Shown here: in pieces, positions 24,901 through 35,605 of the stretch
Numbering within the stretch: position 1 is the stretch's first letter
Layout of the letters: every line of letters begins with the position of its first letter
From: Straminergon stramineum
Taxonomy: Eukaryota > Streptophyta > Bryopsida > Hypnales > Calliergonaceae
Assembly: GCA_963920665.1 (NCBI GenBank)
Contig: OY987272.1
Span: 10,731,001-10,795,000, forward strand
Length of the DNA stretch: 64,000 bases
Direction: 5' to 3'
Translations under genes and position numbers: made by a program
Notes under the pieces: generated by a model
What the model was told of the DNA's origin: nothing
Database searches by the model: none
The model's input: only the letters and a program-made list of their open reading frames with translations

Positions 24901-27035
24901 TTATATAGAACACATTTGTGTTTTGTTCACCTCCCCTAGATCTTTTGGAATTCATACATCAAACATTGGCTATTAATATAAAAAATATCAAATTGATTCT
25001 CAAAAATGCTATGATTTTTGTAGCAAAAAATGGAAATATATGTAATATAAATTAAAAAATGTACAATTAATCTTAATTTTCTTCTCATGGTATGAGTATC
25101 AATAGAAAATAGTGTGATATTTGTTCAAGTAGGTGTTAAAGAGGTTTAAATTCCAAATATACTTGCACTTCTCTCACTATAATAAAGTTATGCAAGTATC
25201 TTGTATTAATACCACTTTGAAGTACACCTTTGACCTTCTATACAGAAAGTCTAAAATTAACCTACTTAAATTATATATAGAGAGAGAGAGAAAAAAAAAC
25301 CCTTCAACTTCTTGACTTCTACCTATATATATTAAAGTGTCTTATAAATAGTGGGTTGACTTGTTACAAATGAGATGAAGGATAAATGCAAACTAAACTT
25401 AGATTTTGTGGGCCAATGCTTCATGCTGTAGGATGAGGACCTTGAAAAATGTTTGAAGGGCCCAATAGCACTTTTCATCTACTTTTGATGTGTGGAAGAC
25501 CATCCACATGAAAGAAGTGAAGATGCTCTCAAACACACACAAGGTAAGAACTAAAAATCTTTGGTTTTCAAAATAACCAATTTCTAGAGGTTTGAATGTT
25601 TGAGGTTGTCATCAAGGTTTATTGTCTCCTAATTTGTTATAAAAGTGAAAATACATGAGAACAACTAGTTCAAATGTAATAAAGATGCTTATGTGTTGGT
25701 TAAAATTTAATATTTAATCCTCAATAATCTAGAAAACAATATACTTTTGAAATGGGCGAAAAACACTAAGAATTGAAATTTCTTTTTGGTATTTAAGAAT
25801 AAATGGAATGGAATGTAACTACAAACTTTGATAGCTTATATCAAGAGTGAGCATCTAAAAAAATATCAATGATTTGATTATATAGTAGAGTAAGTATTTG
25901 AGTTCAAAGTTTTATTTGGATTAATGAAAACTTGGCAACATACTTTGGAGAAGAAAATCTCAATGATAATATTTCAAAATGGTAATTTTATGTGTTCAAT
26001 GAAAGATGAGAATGTGGGGAATTTTTATCTAAAACTTCACAACATTTTGGCAATTATTTAGTAAAATTTTTGGTGGAGCTTGAAATTCAATTTGGTCAAG
26101 AAAATGAGAGAATCGCAGGGATGGACACACTTTCTTCTTTCCCTTGCATATGCTTCTTTCTTTTTAGAGGTGGTAACAATCTTATTGGGTGGTTGCAATG
26201 TTTGAGTCTTTGGCCAACTTAAACAAGAAACCATGTGCCTTGAAGCTCACATTTGTAGTTCAAAAAACTCTATTGTACGAGATAAGTTTACTTGAAATTC
26301 AATGAAAGTAACACCATTGGATTGATCACATAAAATAATTATAAAATTTTGGGATTGTGGAATTGCGGAACTATTTTAACTACCTTCTTAATAATGTACT
26401 GAATTTTATAATAACTCTAACCTATTCAAGATTTCAAGGTATGTTTGAAAATATCTTATCTTGAGTTCACCTTTAGCAAAAAATAATTACAATTTTTGAA
26501 GTTGAAATAATGGTTCTGGAAATTAATAAGCCACTTAACTAAATCCAAGGAAATGGAAAGAAAAAGAAAGTCATGATTTTGTTTAAGATACCTATACAAC
26601 TAGATTCAAAGACATATCTACTCAACCAAGACATACCCACTCAATAATGTAGAATCCAAATTCATTCCTCCAACTTTTCAACAAAATAGAGACACTATAA
26701 AAAGTATTGAGTTCTTTGAAAGCCATGACTATAAGTTATTAAGTTTCCTATGTAATGAAGAACAACCATTTAACTTCCTAGATTATTTGAAGGGTTGGTG
26801 AAATTTTATTAAAAAAAAATTCGTAATTGCCAAATTAATAAAAAAAAATGAATTGATGAACCAAACCTTCTAATTGTAAATCATTAGTTGGCAAATATGT
26901 GCCGAAGATGACCTTAGGCTTTGGTAGTCTGCATTGAAGAAATACATCAAAGTAGGGAAAACTATCAGATCTATGTAAAGAAATGTCGTGCATGTAAATT
27001 GTTAGCTAAGCAATTTTTTGTTCAAAACTGCCTCC
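21955..27035. other. AT-rich intergenic DNA
   Basis: About 5 kb with no supportable gene. The DNA is dominated by A/T runs. Short frames at 22255-22563, 22830-23096 and 23630-23875 have no recognisable content. Confidence 0.45.
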
Positions 27036-27273
27036 TTAACCCCTTCAATATTTGAGTCTTTTTTTTGAATTTTTGCATATTTTTTTCTTATATTTGTAAA
27101 AATACATACTCTAGTATTATTTATCTCAATTTCATCATACAAGAAGTATTTTTTTTCAAAAAGTCAAGTATTGGATTGGATGAATGAGAAGTTCTATAGT
27201 CAAGAAGGCCCTTAGAACCTCTCTGTTCATCTGATCTAGATTTTAGATGTCAGAGTGCTAACTAAGGGGTTAA
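27036..27273. mobile_element. TTAA-bounded MITE, copy 2 (238 bases)
   Basis: Starts TTAACCCCTTCAATATTTG and ends AACTAAGGGGTTAA. It is nearly the same length as the 21719-21954 element and shares its internal order: TTGAATTTTTGCATATTTTT, AATTTCATCATAC, GGATGAATGAGAAG. The pair are sister copies of one family. No coding capacity. Confidence 0.65.
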
Positions 27274-27329
27274 CAAACAAACATGAAATCAGGTAAGATA
27301 GGGTGCTTTAAAAGTGACCTTGCCCTAAA

Positions 27330-27530
27330 AGCAACCTCTAATATATAGGGACATTTTGCTTTCTTCAATGTACCAACAATGTACATTTCAAGAGGCGGTC
27401 AAATTTAGTAACCATTTCATTTTAGCTTCAAACATTCGTAACTACTTCCACAAAGGTCTAAAAAATATGAAACGACTTGGGTTGGATGCCAATTCCCTTT
27501 TTCTTCCTACAAAAATTGACTAAAAATTGT
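27330..27530 (+). repeat. Dispersed 90-base repeat, copy 2, with foldback-arm homology
   Basis: CAACAATGTACATTTCAAGA is followed by GTAACTACTTCCACAAAGG, ATATGAAACGACTTGGG and TTGGATGCCAATTCC. This matches the region at and beyond the right arm of the foldback at 28188-28311 (28270-28420), so both derive from the same longer repeat. Confidence 0.55.
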
Positions 27531-27584
27531 TTGTCTCAAGGAGTTTAGCTTCACTCTAAACGTAATCAACGGCTCTTCAAAGGT

Positions 27585-28050
27585 TGCTTTAACCCATAAA
27601 TGCTTACACAGACATTTAGTGTCCAATGGATGATAAATAATCTTTCTATGTAGAATAGAACTGCAACTATTCATCCTTGGAATTTTTGTGCAAAAAGGAG
27701 AGATTGATCTTGCATAGTTCTTTGACCTCCAATGAATATTTTTGGGTTTTATAACATAGATGATGTTGCATGGTTCCAAAAGAGAGGATTTCTATGATCA
27801 TCAATCCATCCTTTAAGGATTAACCCATAAACGATGCAGGGGATGTTTTTTGTCCAATGAATGACAATAAATTCTCTTGTGTAGGACAGAAGTGCAACTA
27901 TTCATCTTTGGAATTGGGGGCTGAAAGTCGAGATTTTCTATAGTAGTTTGACTCCCAATGAATATTTTTGTTTTTTCCTAGTTGATGATGTCACATAGTT
28001 CCAAAAGGGATGATTTCCATGGTCATTAGTCCATCCTTTGAGGATTAAAG
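27585..28050. repeat. Tandem repeat, two units of about 235 bases
   Basis: Unit 1 (about 27585-27817) and unit 2 (about 27818-28050) share in order TAACCCATAAA, GTCCAATG, TGCAACTATTCATC, CCAATGAATATTTTTG, GATGATGT and ATCCATCCTTT. Diverged relatives lie at about 35606-35840 (same orientation) and 36480-36690 (opposite orientation). Divergence suggests an old duplication. A 90-codon minus-strand frame crosses unit 1 only. Confidence 0.6.
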
Positions 28051-28187
28051 AGCAAACTACTTCTTAGTAAGCTCCATCTCCAAAGAGGAGGCAAATTACA
28101 AGGGCAACTTTGAACACTCACTCACTTCTCCAACACTAGGAACATATTTTAAATAACTGAAGTTATAAGGTAGGAGGCTTGAAATTT

Positions 28188-28311
28188 GCATAGGCTCTAA
28201 AACTGCCCACCTCCTCAAATGTACATGGTTTGTACATGGGTTTTTTTCCTCTTTATAGGGATGTATCAACAATGTACATTTGAGGAGGTGGGCGATTTTA
28301 GAGCCCTATGC
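28188..28311. mobile_element. Foldback MITE with about 37-base TIRs
   Basis: The left arm reads GCATAGGCTCTAAAACTGCC, CACCTCCTCAAATGTACAT. The right arm is its near-perfect reverse complement: ATGTACATTTGAGGAGGTG, GGCGATTTTAGAGCCCTATGC. A 45-50 base loop separates them. No target duplication could be fixed because the flanks are themselves palindromic. The hairpin would be stable in RNA and could yield small RNAs. Confidence 0.65.
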
Positions 28312-28439
28312 CATTTCAACTTCAAAAATTCATAACTAATTCCACAAAGCTCCAAAAATTATGAAACGACTTAGATTAGATGTCAATTTCACTTGTCTTT
28401 CAAGGAAAATTGACTGGAAAATATTTCAATGAGTTTCAC

Positions 28440-29160
28440 CTCCCGAAAATTCAGTTTCAGCTCTTAGATGGACACTTTATGGACCTCCTACCTTACTCCG
28501 TATTACAGAGCAGCAGCCCTGGCTGTTGCCCAACTTGAGATAAGCTTAGAGTAGGTAAGCTTATTACCAGTGTAAGTTACGTACACTTTTCGAACGCACT
28601 CAGTTCTGACGACGGGTGTGGTCTGTTTGTGGTTCCCTGTCTGTGCTCCCGCAGTCCCGCCAGGCCGCCAGGCCAGTCACTTGTGGCTGCCGGTCCTGGA
28701 ACTGAAACTTAGTTTGCCCCAGCCTGCCTGCCTGCAATGAAATTGCCGTTTCTTAACTTAATTATTTGTTTTAAAACAAACAAACAACTTACTGAACAAA
28801 AACTAAAAACTTCAGTTCTGACTTCTGACTGACAGTCCAGCCTCCAGTATCGTCCGTCTGCCTTTCATGCAGGACGGAGCTTCAAAAGAGATCGATGCAT
28901 GAGTAACTTAAGCTTAAGTTAAGTTATTGATCCCATCCTGCAATGCGGAGTTTCCACAGATATTAACTTACAGTAAGGTAAGGTAAGCTGAAGATTCGAT
29001 TCGAGCTTCATGTCCGGATCCACCTAGACATCCAGTTCCACCACAAACTATTGAAAGAAGTTGCCGTGAGGAGAAATCCGTCAGCTGGCATGGAGTTGGA
29101 ACAAGTTGGAACCAGCGACACTTTGCCAGAGTTGATATAAGTTAACTTAAGCTTATGGTA
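28440..29160. other. GC-richer island with short palindromes
   Basis: This segment is markedly GC-richer than the DNA on its left. It contains CTTAAGCTTAAG-type palindromes near 28908-28920 and related TTAACTTAAGC motifs near 29141-29151. It also holds short direct repeats (GCCAGGCCGCCAGGCC near 28659-28675, CCTGCCTGCCTGC near 28722). No coding frame is recognisable. It may be the outer part of the PIF/Harbinger element or an old promoter remnant. Confidence 0.3.
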
Positions 29161-30189
29161 CGTTCACACCAACATGTAAGAGCGGTAGTAGAGGGCGTTG
29201 GTAGAAGATAGTGTGAATGTCCTTCCACATTGGTGGTCATTTGCATTTGCTGAGCCTACATGGATGAGGTTTCAACGCCACTACGAGTGTTCTTTCGTGG
29301 TGTAGACTTTGTATGTTTTTAATAATCAGACGTTGGCAACACTATTAAAAGAAGATTGCATCTAGGGAAAAGCTAGATTTATGGCTAGTAGCAACAGTTC
29401 TTCCTAAAGGGGCTCGCGGAAGCCTATTATAGAAGAAAGACATTTTATCAATTAAAAAAGGATATCATTGCGCAGTAGACTCCTTGTCAACGACTTGCAG
29501 ATTGTGACAGCTGCAGAATGGATCGACGATATGAATTGCGGAGTTGTGTTAAAATCAGAACAAAATGGAGAAATCTTGATTGCAACAATGGTGAGTGCAT
29601 TTGCAAGAGACTAAATTTCACGGGAGATTCACATGTTTTGTTCGCTATCGACATCTATCTAGGTATTCTCAAATTCCTAGTGGATTTGCATACAATAAGT
29701 CTTTATTGTTGTCACGACGAGCAAGCAATAATTGGATTGTGAGAGAATTCTAATGATGTGCAAGTTCTTATTGATTGTGAATGAGGAAGATGGATTAGCA
29801 CCCACCAATGGCATATAAAGGTGGTTCAAGCGGAGGACAAGCCAATGGTGAATCAAGTAAGTAATCACATACTATTACCTTGTCTACTTTCACTTGTTTG
29901 ACTTGGCATGTGAATTATGTGACATTAGAGTATTGTCTACAAGCGGAATTTAATGTTGTTCACTACCACAGTCTTTTTCTATAAAGATCCCATGCATAAC
30001 CCCATGAATTTGTCACATGCAGGACTTCACCCTTCTAGTCCATCTGTTGCCGATGGTACGTGGATTTCCTCACTGACTTTCCCCTCTTCCTACACAGTGA
30101 CGCACCATAGCAGTTCAAAATTCCTTTGCCGTGGTGTCCTCTTTTGTTAGTTCATTTGTTCTTTAGCCTAATGTCCTCCATGTTGACTT

Positions 30190-31468
30190 ATGCTCCAATG
30201 TTTGTCCCAAGCACAATTAACATTGTTTTGGGGCGCGTGCCCACAGCCCCACACTTTATTTGGAATTGCTCGACTAGTGAGTGAAGTTGGAAATTTAGAA
30301 ACGTTTGAGGCAACCAAATGTGTCCGCAAAGAGCGAGGTCCAAATCGGAACCTGCTTGAGATCAAGGCCCTAGTTGATGCCAAAAGAGTTGTTCACTTTC
30401 AAGACATGAACAACAAAGATGGCCAAGAGCTCATGATTGCAGAATCGAGTGAATGGCAACGCATTAGAATAGTTGTCATGCCTACAGGTGTGTCGCCTTG
30501 TCACTATAATGGTGGTGCTTGCAAATTGAAATGGAATGAGTTGATTCATGACTTCAAATGCATTTTCAACAACTTGAAGCGGGGTGGTACTAATGAGCCA
30601 GTATTTTGGAGTATGACACCTACAAAGCGGAAAAAAGAGGGACTACTGAAGACTTTCCCATGAGATGTTTTTTTGCACTATACATGAATGGTACGGAGTG
30701 TGGCCAACTTTATTATGCCACCTCATAGTTGCAATGCTCTCAACTTTCAAAATACCAATTATCACATTGTCGCCTTTGAAGCTGATGACCTCTACAACAA
30801 TGAAGACGAGGACTCTTTAGAAGTCCCTATACCTAGTAGGCCAAAGTTGAAGGGTAGTAAGGAGCAAACCACTTCAACACATTGTGCCTCTATCGGCATC
30901 AATTGCCTAGGATTGCACAGTGGAATGGGACCACGACAAGTATCTATCCACAATTCCCTTGTTCTTCCTTTGAAAGGGATGTTGCCCCTTGGCGTAATTT
31001 TGCACAATGTTAGCACTTCGGATATGCAGAACAATTCTTCCTCTAGAAGAAACCCATGTTTTAGGTGACATTTTCAAATTTTTTAAAACAGATTTTAGGT
31101 GAAGTCGAATGCAACAAACCCTTGTTTTTATGTCAACATTGATGTTATGTTGGACATTTTGTTGACATAAAAACATGCATTTATTGCATTTGACATCACC
31201 CAAAATCCGTTTTAAAAAATTTGAAAATGTCACCTAAAACGTAGGTTTCTTGTAGTGTTCCAAACGCCGACCTGCCAACATTGGAGTTCTTAGGAAGAGT
31301 TTGTCTAGCCATTCACTGATTGTCAAAGCTACTCGGGCAACTAGAGATGCTATAGCCAGACAAATGAAGGAAATGGCTAAAGCTTCATAAGACTTCGAAA
31401 AAATTAACCAAGATGGAGGTATAAGTGAAATTGTTTCAAGAGCAAATGGATTACCAAAAAGAACATGA
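30190..31468 (+). pseudogene. PIF/Harbinger-like ORF1 (Myb/trihelix-like) relic
   Basis: The frame 30190-30663 contains GGACKLKWNELIHDFKCIFN followed by EPVFWSMTPTKRKKEGLL. This resembles the Myb/SANT-type DNA-binding protein that accompanies PIF/Harbinger transposases. After a stop and frame shift, related-looking coding sequence continues at 30688-31040 with an acidic region (ADDLYNNEDEDSLE). It is interrupted by the CACTA-type MITE at 31041-31257, then resumes with KATRATRDAIARQMKEMAK near 31327-31383. The strand is opposite to the transposase relic at 33480-34440, so the two genes converge. Stops and insertions make it non-functional. The Myb-like identification is tentative. Confidence 0.5.
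31041..31257. mobile_element. CACTA-type foldback MITE, 217 bases, 3-base TSD
   Basis: The right end in reverse complement begins CACTACAAGAAACCTACG, the canonical CACTA-superfamily terminus. The left end begins CTCTAGAAGAAACCCATG. The arms pair over about 95 bases (TTTTAGGTGACATTTTCAAA on both sides) and meet around two copies of TGTTGACAT-like sequence. TTC flanks both sides (31038-31040 and 31258-31260), the 3-base duplication expected of CACTA elements. It sits inside the older Harbinger ORF1 relic. Confidence 0.85.
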
Positions 31469-32640
31469 TTGTCACGACCCTCATCACAAGGCGTGCCCAT
31501 GCCACCTTGGTGAGCAAGGGGGACATTGGGGGTGACTCCCCAAGCCTTGCAAGAGATGAGGTGAAAGGGACTAGGAGTCCCAAGCGATTAGAGTGTGTTA
31601 GCACTCTGATCTGGGCGAATTTGGGGCGTGTAACACATGCTTGGAAAGGTCTTGAGGAGACACTTCTAGCCGTCCAAAGAATGCGTGATTTGGACGTATG
31701 AGTCAAAAGTTATGGGCGTTCAAAGGTGGGGGTGTCCCGGTGACGCCGGGACACTTAAGGGCTAAGAGGGAGGGGTTCATGAGGAATCCCTTCATGAAGT
31801 ATGTCATGTAGCATATCCTTGGAAAGATAAGAACACAAGGATGCTATATTGACAAGCATTACGAGGTTCTAAGGTAGGATCCTCAAGTTATGGCTAAGAG
31901 AAGCGCCGTGGTGAAGACGTGACGCCTCTCCCAGTGGACCCGAATCTTTGGAGGGCGATAACTATACAAGTACTTGTCCAAATGAGTCAAGTGAGTAGTC
32001 CATCGGCATCTACTCGTCAAGTAGATGTCGAAAATGGGCTCGCATGTGAGATTTGGAGCCCGGACCGCAAAGTTATGCTGGGTAGAAGTTCGGGAGTCTC
32101 AAACTAGGGCGAATCGGGAGAAAGGGGGTGGTCTTCCAAAACCAAAGTGGGTTTGGGAATCCCTTTTGACATACAAGGGGGGGGTACCGAATCCCACAGA
32201 GAGTACTATAGGAGGGGTTGGTCTCCCTCCTCACTCACTCTTGGAGCCTTGGTGAGTTCCGATGACTCAAGGTTGGTGGTGTGGGGTCACCACCACTCCA
32301 AGGCACCATGGGACACTTGTGGGTGTCCCGTGGCACTGGTTGGGTGGAGTCCCACTCCTTGCTAGGCTATGTTGAGGTGGCCCGAATGGTGAGTCCCGAT
32401 TAGTGACGAAGTGGAAAGTAACAAATATACAAGGAGCCTAGTATGGAGTTGGGGTGACACTCAAGGGCAATTAGGACCATGGTGAGTAGTGCCACCATGG
32501 GTCCTTGTACAATAAGATGGAAGTCCCGCCCCAAGTTACCAAGTAACATGCCCCGGTGACTGGGACTTAGCATAAAGAGTTGAAATGGAAGACTAACATA
32601 GGATGTGTGTGGCATGTGTAGTGTTAGGGGAGCGTGACCC
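31468..32640. mobile_element. GC-rich LTR-like insertion (possible solo LTR)
   Basis: Composition jumps to GC-rich at about 31468, where the sequence begins TGTCACGACCC, a start common in plant LTRs. It drops back near 32640 after GGGGAGCGTGACCC. Tracts such as GGTGTCCCGGTGACGCCGGG and repeated 'gagtcccgatgactcaagg'-type motifs fill it. No coding domain is seen. A solo LTR or a terminal-repeat retrotransposon in miniature would fit. I could not fix the right boundary or a 5-base duplication. Confidence 0.35.
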
Positions 32641-33479
32641 TTGGTGCCACTAAAGTGTTAAGTGCTTGGAAAGCATTAGAAGGTGAACTTAAGATAGTAA
32701 GTGTTACTAAGGAGCGCGACAATGATTGTTGTCTCGATGACAATGCAAAAATAGCAAATGAGACTGCGAGATTGGCTATACAGAAACAGGATCAAATAGT
32801 TCTTTGTATAGCTAATTTGTCTACGGTTTTGTTAGTAGGTCTCTAACAATGATGAACAAGTTACCGCATTCTTTCAAACATGGACAATATTGCCAGAGAT
32901 TTTTGTTGAAACTAGCACAAGTTTCTTCTAGTGTGGTCAGTGAAGCAAGTGCTTGGAGCATTGGATTGTCATCCGTGCCATGAGTACGAAAGTGGCACTC
33001 ACATCAACAACTCAATCGGAGTGCTTGTACCATTTTTGGTTTCTCTAAGGCTGCTATATAGTGTGAAGTTTACAAGTAGTAAGTGTGTTCACAATAAGCT
33101 ATGGGGGAGCTAGTCAACATAACTCCTCATTTTCTCTTACTTTGCACACCTTGTATGCAATGTTGTTGTTCATAAATAAAAAGACTTTCTTGTTTCTTGA
33201 TCATATCTTGTCATGAAAGAGAGCAACATGTGCCAAACCACAAAGACATGTTGAAATAATGCTATCACTGAGGTTGGATAATCAGTAGGCCAAAATGAAG
33301 TTCTCAAGTCAACATATTAAAACAAAATTGTTCTAGCAACTAAAGGAAGACTCTTTGCAAAGTCAAGTGAACTCCCAACTCCCAACGCTTATGCTACCTA
33401 AGTTCTTCTCCACCGTTCTTATTAGGCACATGAGTTGCATTTTTAGCTCTAGTTGTTGCTACTTGTAAGTTTCTAATGT
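32641..33479. other. Harbinger element interior, decayed
   Basis: This stretch lies between the LTR-like insertion and the transposase relic. A plus-strand frame (32634-32846) carries a helical run, AKIANETARLAIQKQDQIV, that may be the C-terminus of the ORF1 relic. The rest shows no recognisable coding. Confidence 0.35.
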
Positions 33480-34440
33480 AGACCTTGGACTGTAGAATTG
33501 TACAACTCATCACCACATCATGAAGAAAGTCACATGTAGGTCCAACTTTAGATGAAGCTTTTGGAATGATTATTTGAGAACGGCAAAGGCATTATCAACA
33601 ACAAACCTGGCAGACTGGCATGACTTAGTTTCCTATTGAATATCACAACAAAGCTTGGAAGATTGCCTAATTGACAATGTAGTATCATCAACCAAGGTAG
33701 GAGAGGGTAACCTCCATCCCTAATCAAGTATGGCAAAAACCCATGAAATGACAATCCAACATCCAAAAGAGTGCCTCATTGTCTTCAATGGAAAAGAGTT
33801 GATCTCCAAAGCACTTTGGAGTAGTTTGTGGAGCCAAGCATGCCCATGTTCAGGTCCAAGAAGTATTTAGAGCTATCCACGATTGCTTGGCATGTCATGC
33901 TGTAACTACCGGATTTGAAATAGAAATAATCTAATGCTCCATACTGCGATAAGTGTGGTTTTGCTATTGAGAATTGTATTATGTTGATTGCTCCAACGAC
34001 ATCTGGAAGCCCACACACTTGTTAAAAAGTTGATGCAATGTCTCTAACTTCCTCACCATGTGGCCACAAAATTTCATTTCAAAGGCCTACATTCACAACG
34101 TGCACCACATCTCAAAGGAGCACGGAAACCATGTTACGTACAACTGTGAACAATTCACTACAAATAAAAAGGCTCATGCCATGGCTAAGTTTGAAGAGAG
34201 TGCATGCCACACAAACCATAACAAGAAAAATCTGACAATAATTGGTGTCTCGCTTTCGAATTAAGGAAGCCAACAACTTTGAGAGCGACAAGAGAGTGTG
34301 CTTTGTCATTTGAAACATGTGAATCCACCAATCGTCATTATATTCTTCTAAGAGGAATTTGGAAAACCAAGTGGTGCTTTGAGGCTTCACCCCAAAACCC
34401 AGTTCTTCATCAAACAAGAGTAGACTATTCCACAAGTGGA
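33480..34440 (-). pseudogene. PIF/Harbinger (HARBI1-like) transposase relic
   Basis: The order on the minus strand matches the HARBI1/DDE_Tnp_4 family. First comes the helical N-terminal part (34435-34112: FQMTKHTLLSLSKLLASLI, ACTLFKLSHGMSLFICSELF). Then, in shifted frames, WPHGEEVRDIAS and CGLPDVVGAINIIQFSIAKP, SYSMTCQAIVDSSKYFLDLN and GMLGSTNYSKVLWRSTLF (34018-33785). Next is YLIRDGGYPLLPWLM (about 33735-33690) and finally VVDNAFAVLK near 33590-33560. The first catalytic Asp, normally in GAID, is Asn here (GAIN). The Asp of the GYPLLPWL segment remains, and the last acidic residue appears as Asp in VVDNAF. At least two frame shifts and in-frame stops separate the pieces, so the gene is dead. 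Confidence 0.85.
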
Positions 34441-35605
34441 AGTGATGGAGAGCGACTCGACTGACAACATCCTTAATTGCAATGGCTCAATCAAAACCAT
34501 CCTAGAATACAATCATCGCATCTTCCGTCTCTTCATCATTGTTGTCATACATATTCAATTCCAATGACTTGTGTGTATTTAACAACAACAATAGCATCAG
34601 TGTGGCCATGGAGAGTAGGTTGAGTAGATGGTCCACGTAATCAATGACAACACAATAGATGTGACAATGACCAAGATCCTATATAGAATGAAGTGCTAAA
34701 AGTAAGGAACAAAACAAAGTATATGGGCTTCAAGACTTGCTGGCAGTGCTTTGATCTTGACGAAATTGAACTATAGCCACTACACCCACATTTCTATTAT
34801 GCATATAATAGTATCCCTAATTGAACGAAGTATGAAGTCAACATGTGCAAAGCATGACATAAAGGAATCAAATTCATAAACATGGCGGTCATGCAATAAC
34901 CCTAAAAAAACTAAGCTCTACAATAGAAACTATAGGGTGGGGAGAACTAGCAATGCTGAAGCGGTCTGCCTATATTGATAGTGGACAAGACATACTTCCA
35001 ACGCTAGTTTTGCTAATGAAAGTCACTGCCTACTCTTATCGACACCTCTACTACCGCCAACTTTGAAGACGACGTTTGCTTCTCTAGAATCGTGGATTCT
35101 TCTTCATTGCTATACTAGGCATACTTTGCCACTACACTCATTGCAACATGGGCCTCCACCGCCTCCGATCGGCTCCCTCTACATTACTCCTCTAAAAGTG
35201 CAACATCCAACCAAGTACATGGCACATCTCAACACTGTGACTTTGATGGCGGACGACGAAATTGTCACAAAAGAAGTATACCCAATCATTGTTCTTTGTT
35301 CCAATTTGGTTTTGGATTCGTGGGCCCGCTAGTGCTCTCCTCACTCTTCACCGGTGTGGAAATGCATTGGCAAGTGCTAGCTCCCGACACTAACAATAGT
35401 TCTAATATGCTTGTAAGACCGCTAGGTGTGAACCTCGGGGTCATAGGAAATGCCATGTCTATGTCAATTTTTCACCTACCACACAGCATTGCCTATTCAC
35501 GGCACTCAATGCTAAAGTCGTCATTGCTTGACTGAGTTTCAGATATAGTAACCATACTTCCAAAAAACAGGTATGAATGTTCCATTATTAACCTTGTAAC
35601 ATTGT
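34441..35605. other. Right part of the Harbinger element and flank
   Basis: Mixed-composition DNA with no recognised domain. A 12-base CTCTACTACCGC near 35045 also occurs in reverse complement near 29182-29196 on the other side of the Harbinger relic, a possible trace of its terminal regions. Ends were not defined. Confidence 0.3.

Noticed and set aside
32905..32935. Possible CACTA right end (TTTCTTCTAGTG)
   Set aside because: No matching left end or 3-base duplication was found nearby.
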